A stretch of DNA of 64,000 nucleotides, taken from contig NZ_CP063373.1 of assembly GCF_015160855.1 (NCBI RefSeq), positions 3,782,001 through 3,846,000 on the forward strand, in the 5' to 3' direction. Within the stretch, counting starts at the first letter, position 1. Each line of letters begins with the position of its first letter. The DNA comes from Streptomyces ferrugineus (GTDB lineage: Bacteria > Actinomycetota > Actinomycetes > Streptomycetales > Streptomycetaceae). This document shows positions 8,669-15,734 of the stretch, in pieces. The notes under the pieces are model-generated. The model did no database searches. It was not told where the DNA came from and was given only the letters and a program-made list of their open reading frames with translations. The position numbers and the translations under genes were made by a program.

Positions 8669-11191
8669 ATGCGCACACCCCGTAGGACCACCGCAGCCGG
8701 CGCCCGGACGCCGTCATCGCCGCCGGTGCGCGGCCGTCGCGCCCACGCCGGACCACCGGCCGACGAAGGTCCGGACGAGCCCCTGGTCGGGGTGCCGGAC
8801 GATCCACCCGCGCGCGTGGAGCGCTGGCGCATACGGCCGCGCACCGTCCGCGCCAAGATCATCTGCCTGCTGATGGTGCCCGTCGTCTCACTGCTGGCCC
8901 TGTGGGCCTACGCGACGGTCACCACCGCACAGGACGTCTCCAGGCTGCGCCAGTTGCAGCACGTCGACTCGGAGATCAGGGCGCCCGTCGCCGACGCCGT
9001 GACCGCCCTCCAGGCCGAACGCACGGCCGCCGTGCGCTACGCGACCGACCCGTCCGCCGGACGGAGCGACGACTTGGAGAAGCGCGCGGAGGACACGGAC
9101 AAGGCCGTGGCACGGCTGCGCCTCGGCGACCGCAACACGGTCGCCGACGGAGGGCAGCTCCCCGCCGGAGTGGCCGGGCGACTCGAGGCCTTCGTCGACG
9201 GCGCAGAGCGGCTGGCCGCCGTACGCGGTGCCGTCCTCGACCGGCGCTCGGGCTGGGACGAGGCGTACGGGCAGTACACGAGGACCATCGCGACCGCCTT
9301 CTCCGTGGGTGGCGCGCTCACCGGCATCCAGGACGCCGAACTGGGCTCCGACGCGCGCGTACTGCTCGAATTCGCCCGCGCGGGCGAGGCGTTGGCCCAG
9401 GAGGACGTGGTGCTGGACAGCGCACGCCTGACCGGACGCCTCGACGGAGAGCGGCTGCGGCTGTTCACCGGCGCCGTCGACACCCGCCGTACGCTCACCG
9501 AGTCCGCCGTGGCCGACCTGCGCGGCCCCGAACGCACGGCCTGGCGGCGCCTCGCCGACGGCGGCGACTACGCGTCCGTCACGGCCGTGGAGGACAAGGT
9601 CCTCGCCACCACACCGGGCCCAGGCGCGATCGACGCGGCGCCGGAAGACACCTGGAGCAGGGCACACGCACGCGTGCAGGGCGGGATGCGGGCCATCGAG
9701 CAGGACGCCGGGCGCGATGTCGCGGATCGCGCCGACCCCTTCGCCCGCGGTCTGCTCACCCCGGCCGGCGCCGCCGTTCTGCTCGGCCTCGTCGCCGTCG
9801 CCGCCTCGCTCGTGATCTCCGTGCGCATCGGCCGCGGCCTCGTCGTGGAGCTGGTGAGCCTGCGCAACAGCGCCCTCGAGATCGCCCGGCGCAAACTCCC
9901 CGAGGCCATGCGCAAGCTGCGCGCCGGTGAGGAGATCGACATCCGGGCCGAGGCACCGCCGGGACCGCCCGCCGAGGACGAGACCGGCCAGGTCGGCGAG
10001 GCGCTGGGAACCGTCCATCGCGCCGCCCTCAGGGCCGCCGTGGAGCGCGCCGAGCTCGCCAGCGGCATCTCCGGTGTCTTCGTCAACCTCGCCCGCCGCA
10101 GCCAGGTGCTCGTGCACCGCCAACTGAGCCTGCTGGACAGCATGGAACGGCGCTCCGACGACCCGAACGAACTGAGCGACCTGTTCCGGCTCGACCACCT
10201 GACCACCCGTATGCGACGCCACGCCGAGAGCCTGATCATCCTCTCCGGGGCGGCACCCGGGCGGGCCTGGCGGATGCCGGTCTCCCTGACCGACGTGGTT
10301 CGCGCCGCCGTATCGGAAGTGGAGGACTACGCGCGCGTGGAGGTACGCCAGCTCCCCGACGCCTCCGTCATGGGCGCGGCCGTCGCCGACATCACGCACC
10401 TTCTCGCCGAGATCGTCGAGAACGCCGCCCAGTTCTCGCCTCCGCACACGCGCGTGCGCATCACCGGTGAGCCGGTCGGCAACGGCTACGCCGTCGAGGT
10501 CGAGGACCGCGGCCTCGGCATGGGCAAGGAGGCACTGACGGAGGCCAACCGGCGCATCGAACAGTCCGAGGCACTCGACCTGTTCGACAGCGACCGTCTC
10601 GGCCTCTTCGTGGTCAGCAGGCTCGCGTCCCGGCACGGCATCAAGGTCCACCTGCGCACCTCGCCCTACGGCGGCACCACCGCGGTCGTCCTGCTGCCCA
10701 CCGCCCTGCTGCACAGCGCCTCGGCGGAACGTTCCCCCGGCACGCAGGCGGACGCCCGACGGCCCTCGGAACGCGACCACGCGCGCGTGCCCGCCATCGA
10801 CCGGCACCAAGAGCCCGTCCAAGCGGTCGCCGACCGACCCGCACTGGTGGCTCCGGCACCGGCCGAGACCCCGACCGCGAACCACACCCCACCCTCCGGA
10901 GTCACCACCTTGCGACTGCACCGCCCACCGGACGACTCCGCGGCCTCCGACGACCTCCCGCGCCGCGTACGGCAGGCGAGCCTCGCCCCCCAACTGCGCG
11001 AAGGGCGCCTCGACGAAGAAGCGGACACGACCGCCTCCCACGACGACGACCAGCGCACCCCCGAACTCGTCAGGGACCGCATGGCGGCCTATCGCGACGG
11101 CTGGGCGCGGGGCGGCGGCAGGCAGCCCGGCCGCGGCGCCGGCCCCGAACCCACACCGCGCGGCGACAGCAGCGAAGGAGACCTCGCATGA
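8669..11191 (+). CDS. cvnA: Conservon sensor histidine-kinase-like protein CvnA
   Basis: An 840-residue membrane protein from ATG 8669, which follows AGGAGG (8661-8666); longer upstream frames read through the MHYT gene. It has a Pro/Arg-rich cytosolic N terminus, TM1 at about residues 64-84, an extracytoplasmic sensor region of ~280 residues, TM2 at about 367-390, a HAMP-like linker, a helical region with LDHLTTRMRRHAESL near 508, and a HATPase domain with N-box EIVENAAQFS (about 581) and DRGLGMG (about 612). The ~170-residue tail is Pro/charged and likely disordered. CvnA proteins act with CvnB, C and D in a membrane complex resembling a G-protein-coupled receptor system. The stop overlaps the cvnB start as ATGA. 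Confidence 0.92.
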   Translation: MRTPRRTTAAGARTPSSPPVRGRRAHAGPPADEGPDEPLVGVPDDPPARVERWRIRPRTVRAKIICLLMVPVVSLLALWAYATVTTAQDVSRLRQLQHVDSEIRAPVADAVTALQAERTAAVRYATDPSAGRSDDLEKRAEDTDKAVARLRLGDRNTVADGGQLPAGVAGRLEAFVDGAERLAAVRGAVLDRRSGWDEAYGQYTRTIATAFSVGGALTGIQDAELGSDARVLLEFARAGEALAQEDVVLDSARLTGRLDGERLRLFTGAVDTRRTLTESAVADLRGPERTAWRRLADGGDYASVTAVEDKVLATTPGPGAIDAAPEDTWSRAHARVQGGMRAIEQDAGRDVADRADPFARGLLTPAGAAVLLGLVAVAASLVISVRIGRGLVVELVSLRNSALEIARRKLPEAMRKLRAGEEIDIRAEAPPGPPAEDETGQVGEALGTVHRAALRAAVERAELASGISGVFVNLARRSQVLVHRQLSLLDSMERRSDDPNELSDLFRLDHLTTRMRRHAESLIILSGAAPGRAWRMPVSLTDVVRAAVSEVEDYARVEVRQLPDASVMGAAVADITHLLAEIVENAAQFSPPHTRVRITGEPVGNGYAVEVEDRGLGMGKEALTEANRRIEQSEALDLFDSDRLGLFVVSRLASRHGIKVHLRTSPYGGTTAVVLLPTALLHSASAERSPGTQADARRPSERDHARVPAIDRHQEPVQAVADRPALVAPAPAETPTANHTPPSGVTTLRLHRPPDDSAASDDLPRRVRQASLAPQLREGRLDEEADTTASHDDDQRTPELVRDRMAAYRDGWARGGGRQPGRGAGPEPTPRGDSSEGDLA

Positions 11192-11661
11192 TCCAGGACC
11201 CGAGCATGAGAGCCGCCGCGGGGGTCCCCCCGCTCGAGCAAGGCCGAGAGTGGGGGAGGTCCGGCGAACTGGACTGGCTGCTGGACGACTTGGTGCTGCG
11301 CGTACGAGAGGTGCGGCACGCCGTGGTGCTGTCCAACGACGGACTCGCCGTGGGCGCGTCCACCGACCTCCGCCGGGAGGACGCCGAGCACCTCGCCGCG
11401 GTCGCCTCCGGCTTCCACAGCCTGGCCAAGGGCGCGGGTCGGCACTTCGGCGCCGGCGGGGTCCGCCAGACCATGGTCGAGATGGACGACGCCTTCCTGT
11501 TCGTCGCGGCCGCCGGCGACGGCTCCTGCCTCGCCGTCCTCAGCGCCGTGACCGCCGACATCGGGCTGGTGGCGTACGAGATGGCACGGCTGGTCAAACG
11601 CGTCGGCGAGCACCTCTACACGCCCCCGCGCGCCGCCGCGCGGCCACCCGCCTCGCGATGA
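11188..11661 (+). CDS. cvnB: Roadblock/LC7-domain protein CvnB
   Basis: A 157-residue protein that overlaps cvnA by 4 bp. The roadblock/LC7 domain spans about residues 28-145 (ELDWLLDDLVLRVREVRHAVVLSNDGLAVG...), a fold that regulates small Ras-like GTPases, here CvnD. Residues 8-26 (AGVPPLEQGREWGRSG) are absent from the second roadblock protein in this window and are encoded by a hairpin-forming repeat (see the separate entry). No alternative start lies between the repeat and the domain, so the extension is probably translated. It is the second gene of the conservon operon. Confidence 0.92.
   Translation: MIQDPSMRAAAGVPPLEQGREWGRSGELDWLLDDLVLRVREVRHAVVLSNDGLAVGASTDLRREDAEHLAAVASGFHSLAKGAGRHFGAGGVRQTMVEMDDAFLFVAAAGDGSCLAVLSAVTADIGLVAYEMARLVKRVGEHLYTPPRAAARPPASR
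11219..11261 (+). repeat. Streptomyces hairpin repeat captured in frame inside cvnB
   Basis: GGGGTCCCCCCGCTCGAG is followed by CCGAGAGTGGGGGAGG, which form an imperfect hairpin with C5/G5 ends and CTCG/CGAG arms. From memory, this sequence type recurs in Streptomyces intergenic regions next to genes. Here it lies within the 5' coding region of cvnB and adds about 19 residues. No second copy was seen in this window. Confidence 0.55.
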
Positions 11662-11683
11662 GCCGGAAGGGCGGTCCGCGCAC

Positions 11684-12097
11684 ATGACCGACGACACGAC
11701 CGGCACCCCGCACGAGCCGGGCAGCCAGTGGTACGACAGCGAAGCCGGGCCTCTGGTCCGCCCGTACGCCATGACGGGCGGACGCACCCAACCCGGACCC
11801 AGCGGCGTGCACTTCGACCTGATCGCCCTTGTCACACTGGCCACCACGGCGCGCGGCAGCGACGACGACACCGCGCTCGGGCCGGAACACCGCGCACTGA
11901 TCGAACTGTGCCGACCGGAGACACAGTCGGTCGCCGAACTCGCCGCAGGCGCCGATCTGCCCGTGGGGGTCGTCAGGGTGCTCCTCGGCGACCTCCTGGA
12001 ACTGGGGCGCGTCACCGTCAGCCGCCCCGTACCGCCCGCGCAGCTTCCCGACGAGCGGATCCTGCGCGAGGTGATCGAGGGATTGCGAGCGCTGTAG
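11684..12097 (+). CDS. cvnC: DUF742 winged-helix-like protein CvnC
   Basis: A 137-residue DUF742 protein (about residues 15-137), with the family features SEAGPLVRPYAMTGGRT near the N terminus, DLIALVT, and a C-terminal helix-turn-helix-like segment SVAELAAGADLPVGVVRVLLGDL. CvnC is the third conservon subunit; it may bridge the kinase-like subunit and the GTPase. It starts 22 bp after cvnB. Its stop is followed by an unusually long 138-bp gap before cvnD; in most conservons these two genes overlap or nearly touch. Confidence 0.92.
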   Translation: MTDDTTGTPHEPGSQWYDSEAGPLVRPYAMTGGRTQPGPSGVHFDLIALVTLATTARGSDDDTALGPEHRALIELCRPETQSVAELAAGADLPVGVVRVLLGDLLELGRVTVSRPVPPAQLPDERILREVIEGLRAL

Positions 12098-12235
12098 ATG
12101 AGACACCGAACAGGAACGAGGCGGTCGCATCGAGCCAAAAGCGGTCCAACCCCACGAAGGGCGGCCGCAGTTGTCATGATGCTGACCTCGCACAGCGACC
12201 TCGAACGATGCCGGTACTCCCGAGAGAAGTGATCG

Positions 12236-12841
12236 ATGGTCTCCGAGCACACCGACGCCCCCGACGGCGAGACGGCCGCCCTGGCGTTGAAAATTCTGGT
12301 CGCCGGCGGATTCGGCGTGGGCAAGACCACCCTGGTGGGCGCGGTCAGCGAGATCAGGCCGCTGCGCACCGAGGAACTGCTCAGCGAGGCCGGTCAGCTG
12401 GTGGACGACATCGACGGTGTGGACCAGAAGGTCACCACGACCGTCGCCATGGACTTCGGGCGCATCACCATCCGGTCCGGCCTGTCCCTGTACCTCTTCG
12501 GCACCCCGGGCCAGGACCGCTTCTGGTTCCTGTGGGACGAGCTGTCACAGGGCGCCCTGGGCGCCGTGGTCCTCGCGGACACCCGGCGCCTGGAGGACTG
12601 CTTCCCAGCCGTGGACTACTTCGAGCACCGGCACATCCCGTTCGTCGTGGCCGTCAACTGCTTCGCGGGCGCCCGGGCCTACGGCGCCCAAGACGTCTCA
12701 CGCGCCCTCGACCTGGACCAGGGGACACCGGTCGTGCTCTGCGACGCCAGGGACCGCGACTCGGGCAAGGAGGTGCTGATCCGGCTCGTCGAGTACGCCG
12801 GGCGGATGCACACCGCCCGGCTGCTCAACTCCGTCGGCTGA
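12236..12841 (+). CDS. cvnD: Ras-like ATP/GTP-binding protein CvnD
   Basis: A 201-residue small GTPase, the fourth conservon subunit. It has a P-loop VAGGFGVGKTTLVGAV (about residues 22-37), the switch II/G3 motif FGTPGQDRFWFLWDEL (about 87-102), the unusual G4 motif VAVNCF in place of NKxD (typical of CvnD), and a C-terminal CDARDRDSGKEVL corresponding to G5. The Shine-Dalgarno sequence is poor and the gap to cvnC holds no other gene, so translation may be less tightly coupled than in standard conservons. It probably cycles GTP under the control of the roadblock subunit. Confidence 0.92.
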   Translation: MVSEHTDAPDGETAALALKILVAGGFGVGKTTLVGAVSEIRPLRTEELLSEAGQLVDDIDGVDQKVTTTVAMDFGRITIRSGLSLYLFGTPGQDRFWFLWDELSQGALGAVVLADTRRLEDCFPAVDYFEHRHIPFVVAVNCFAGARAYGAQDVSRALDLDQGTPVVLCDARDRDSGKEVLIRLVEYAGRMHTARLLNSVG

Positions 12842-12879
12842 CCGGTGCCTGCCGTGCCGACCGTCCGTTCGTGCCCTCG

Positions 12880-13308
12880 TCAGTCGGCCACGTCCCGCTC
12901 CGCGAGTACCTTGTCGATCGTGACGCGGACGAGGAGTTCGCCCGGGACACCGTTGCGGGCCTCGAACTCCTGCGCGCGCTCCTCACCCATGTACCGTGCC
13001 CCGATACGGCCTGCCCAGTGCCTCAGCTCCTCGAGATCGTCCGAGACCCGGGCGCGGCCCTGGACGACCACGAAGGCGTACGGCGGCCGGTCGTCGTCCA
13101 CGCACAGCGCCACGCGGCCGTCACGGACCAGATTGCGGCCCTTCACACTCGAACCGCCGGTGTTGAACACCACCTCGTCGCCGTCGAGCACGAACCAGAT
13201 CGGGGTCACATGCGGACTTCCGTCGGCTCGCACGGTCGACAGCTTTGCGGTGCGCGTGCCGTGCGAGACGAACGCCCGCCATTCCTCATCGGTCATCTTC
13301 TTCGCCAT
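12880..13308 (-). CDS. PPOX-class FMN/F420-binding-fold oxidoreductase
   Basis: A 142-residue split-barrel protein. ATG 13308 (MAKKMTDEEWRAFVSHG) is chosen because AGGAGG lies 9 bp upstream; frames from 13317 and 13386 lack correct spacing. Characteristic features are TAKLSTVRADGSPHVTPIWFVLDGDEVVF, then GRNLVRDGRVALCVDDDRPPYAFVVVQG. This family includes pyridoxamine-phosphate oxidase-like proteins, many of which use F420 in actinobacteria; the cofactor is not decided here. The gene lies antisense between cvnD and the second roadblock gene. Confidence 0.85.
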   Translation of the reverse strand: MAKKMTDEEWRAFVSHGTRTAKLSTVRADGSPHVTPIWFVLDGDEVVFNTGGSSVKGRNLVRDGRVALCVDDDRPPYAFVVVQGRARVSDDLEELRHWAGRIGARYMGEERAQEFEARNGVPGELLVRVTIDKVLAERDVAD

Positions 13309-13406
13309 GCCCACCATCCTCCTTGCCCGAGGGCCGGATCGTCGGGAAGGGTTGGCGAAGAGATCCTCCGGTGCAGGGGGAGACATCTACACGGGGAGAC
13401 CGGAAC

Positions 13407-13820
13407 ATGGCGCAGAACCAGGGGCTTGACTGGCTACTGGACGATCTGACGGAGCGCGTCGATCATGTGCGACACGCGCTGGTGCTGTCCAACGACGGTC
13501 TGGTGACCGGCGCGAGTACGGGACTGCGGCGCGAGGACGCCGAGCACCTCGCCGCCGTCTCGTCCGGACTGCACAGCCTGGCCAAGGGCTCGGGACGGCA
13601 CTTCGGCGCGGGCAGAGTACGCCAGACGATGATCGAGTTCGACGACGCCGTGCTGTTCGTCACCGCGGCGGGCACCGGAAGCTGTCTGTGCGTGCTCAGC
13701 GGCGCGGACGCCGACATCGGCCAGATCGCCTACGAGATGACGCTGCTCGTCAACCGGGTCGGCGAGCACCTCGACGTGGACGCCCGACAGCCCGAACGGA
13801 AACCGCTCACAGACGTCTGA
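13407..13820 (+). CDS. Second roadblock/LC7 protein, close paralogue of CvnB
   Basis: A 137-residue protein from ATG 13407, preceded by ACGGGGAGA. By eye it is about 75% identical to CvnB across the roadblock domain (LDWLLDDLTERVDHVRHALVLSNDGL... AGRVRQTMIEFDDA). It lacks the 19-residue repeat-derived extension. It is separated from cvnABCD by the antisense PPOX gene and has no cvnC or cvnD neighbours, so it is an orphan. It may compete with or replace CvnB as the regulator of a CvnD GTPase; that is inference. Confidence 0.9.
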   Translation: MAQNQGLDWLLDDLTERVDHVRHALVLSNDGLVTGASTGLRREDAEHLAAVSSGLHSLAKGSGRHFGAGRVRQTMIEFDDAVLFVTAAGTGSCLCVLSGADADIGQIAYEMTLLVNRVGEHLDVDARQPERKPLTDV

Positions 13821-13847
13821 CCTGCTGATTCGTCGCCCCCCGCAGAG

Positions 13848-13856
13848 TTATCCACA
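13848..13856 (+). promoter_or_regulatory. Isolated DnaA-box-like 9-mer
   Basis: TTATCCACA matches the strict bacterial DnaA box. It lies in the 127-bp gap upstream of the following plus-strand gene. One isolated 9-mer is weak evidence. It could titrate or respond to DnaA, or be chance. Confidence 0.3.
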
Positions 13857-13947
13857 GGCCCGCCACGAGATCCGGCAGACCGGCTACGGTTTTTGTCACG
13901 GCGAACGCACGGAGCGTGAGCCACTGACTCCACGGGGGAGACCGACC

Positions 13948-14859
13948 ATGTCCGGCGACATCATCACGACCACGCACCACCTTGCCTGCACGCCGAGCCG
14001 CGCGGCCCGGGAACTGGGTTTGAAGCGAGGGGAATTGGACCTCGCCGTCCACCTCGGAATCATCCGGACCGTGCCCGACGAGGGCGGCGGAGGCCGACGC
14101 GTCCCACGGTCCGAGATCGAGCGGGTGAGTTCGGGCGACGGCTTTCCCGAATCGCTGCGGGACCGTGTGAAGGTCGTGGGCACGAGCGAGGGCGCGGACG
14201 TCATGGACGTGCCCGCCGGCAGGTTCACACGGCTCGCCCGGCTGGGCCTGGTGGTGCCGGTGACGTTCTATCTGAACCGCTATCGAGCCGTAGTCTGGCT
14301 GTATCTGGCCGAGGAGTTGAAGCGGTTCGCCGCCGACGAGCACAACGCCCCACCGCTGAACGACCGCCGGATGCCCGAAGGGCTGCGCGGCATGCTCGAC
14401 ACGGGCATGGACCTGCGCCCACGCAACTGGCGCGGACGCCACCGGGGATTCCTGCTGCGCCTGGCCGACGACCCGTGGGAGTGCGCCGGTGCGCTGGCCG
14501 CCTTTCTCGATCCCGTCCAGATCGCGGAGCTCGTCCCCGATCCGTATGAGCGCTCCCATCTGAACCGCTTCCGGCCGGGCCCACCCACGTCCGGCGCACC
14601 GGGCTCGCCCTTCGCGCTGATCGCCGAGCGGATCATGACGGCGGACGACCCGGACGAGATCAGCCTGCTGCGGGCCGACCTGACGGCGGTTCTGCAGGAC
14701 GCGCGCAGGATGCGGCCCGCGCCGCGGCCCACGGCCCAGCGGGTCCCGGCGCCGGAGCATCCGGGGCTCCCCGGCTCGCTGCGGCCCGAGGAGCCGGAAC
14801 GGCCGCGCGGCTGGCTGCGGCGGCTGCGGCGCGGGACTCCGCGGGCTACAGCGCCCTGA
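13948..14859 (+). CDS. Hypothetical protein, possibly DUF6397 family
   Basis: A 303-residue protein. The N-terminal half looks DNA-binding: TPSRAARELGLKRGELDLAVHLGIIRTV resembles a MerR-like helix-turn-helix, followed by a second similar unit (DVPAGRFTRLARLGLVVPVTFYLNRYRAVVWLY). The centre (PRNWRGRHRGFLLRLADDPWECAGALAAFL) is well conserved in streptomycete homologues as I remember them; the DUF6397 assignment is from memory. The C-terminal ~60 residues are Pro/Arg rich. The start follows GGGGGAGA. The 3' end overlaps the convergent thioesterase gene by 14 bp. Confidence 0.75.
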   Translation: MSGDIITTTHHLACTPSRAARELGLKRGELDLAVHLGIIRTVPDEGGGGRRVPRSEIERVSSGDGFPESLRDRVKVVGTSEGADVMDVPAGRFTRLARLGLVVPVTFYLNRYRAVVWLYLAEELKRFAADEHNAPPLNDRRMPEGLRGMLDTGMDLRPRNWRGRHRGFLLRLADDPWECAGALAAFLDPVQIAELVPDPYERSHLNRFRPGPPTSGAPGSPFALIAERIMTADDPDEISLLRADLTAVLQDARRMRPAPRPTAQRVPAPEHPGLPGSLRPEEPERPRGWLRRLRRGTPRATAP

Positions 14860-15715
14860 ACAGTCCCTCCTGGACGACGGACACCAGCAGGCGTCCCTCC
14901 AGGTCGTAGATCCGCCCACGGGCGAGGCCCCGCCCGCCGGTCGCGATCGGCGACTCCTGGTCGTACAGGAACCACTCGTCCGCGCGGAAAGGCCGGTGGA
15001 ACCACATCGCGTGGTCCAGCGACGCGATGTCGAAACTCCGCGGGCCCCACAGCGGTTCGACGGGGATGCGGACCGCGTCCAGGAGGGTCATGTCGCTGGC
15101 GTAGGTCAGCGCGCAGGTGTGCACGACCGGATCGTCGCCCAGCGGCCCGACCGCGCGCATCCACACCGCGCTGCGCGGCTCGGCGTCCTCGACGTCCTCC
15201 TCGGTCCAGCGCAGCCGGTCGACATAGCGGATGTCGAAGGGCTGCCGCCGGGCCATCCGCTCCAACTGCTCCGGCAGCGTGCCCAGATGCTCCCGGATCT
15301 CGTCGGTGACCGTCGGCAGCGACTCCGGGTCCGGGACCTTGCGGGCCGGCGGCAGCTGGTGGTCGAAGCTCCCCTGTTCAGGCTTGTGGAAGGAGGCGGT
15401 GAGATTGAAGATCGTGCGGCCCTGCTGCACGGCGGTGACCCGGCGGGTCGTGAACGACCTGCCGTCCCGCACCCGTTCGACCTGGTACACGATCGGCACG
15501 CCCGGCCGCCCCGGGCGCAGGAAGTACGCGTGCAGCGAGTGCACGGGCCGGTCGCCGTCCGTGGTGCGCGCGGCGGCGACCAGCGCCTGGCCCGCCACCT
15601 GGCCGCCGAAGACCCGTTGCAGGGACTCCTGCGGGCTGCGGCCACGGAATATGTTGACCTCGATCTGCTCCAGGTCGAGCAGGTCGACGAGTCTCTCGGC
15701 CGGATTGGTCGTCAT
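14846..15715 (-). CDS. tesB: Acyl-CoA thioesterase II (TesB-type)
   Basis: A 289-residue double-hotdog thioesterase that hydrolyses acyl-CoA to free acid and CoA in the cytosol. The N-terminal hotdog carries VFGGQVAGQALVAA and HSLHAYFLRPG, then DGRSFTTRRVTAVQQGRTIFN. The C-terminal hotdog carries ASLDHAMWFHRPFRADEWFLYDQESP and the terminal GRIYDLEGRLLVSVVQEG. The length matches E. coli TesB (about 286). The start lies 19 bp after the stop of the upstream helicase gene, so the two are probably co-transcribed. Confidence 0.93.
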   Translation of the reverse strand: MTTNPAERLVDLLDLEQIEVNIFRGRSPQESLQRVFGGQVAGQALVAAARTTDGDRPVHSLHAYFLRPGRPGVPIVYQVERVRDGRSFTTRRVTAVQQGRTIFNLTASFHKPEQGSFDHQLPPARKVPDPESLPTVTDEIREHLGTLPEQLERMARRQPFDIRYVDRLRWTEEDVEDAEPRSAVWMRAVGPLGDDPVVHTCALTYASDMTLLDAVRIPVEPLWGPRSFDIASLDHAMWFHRPFRADEWFLYDQESPIATGGRGLARGRIYDLEGRLLVSVVQEGLFRAL

Positions 15716-15734
15716 GGGTGGGATTCTCCTGTGC

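Noticed and set aside
8888..11041. A 717-codon minus-strand frame opposite cvnA
   Set aside because: It is codon-aligned antisense to a well-supported kinase gene and has no recognisable domain or ribosome site.
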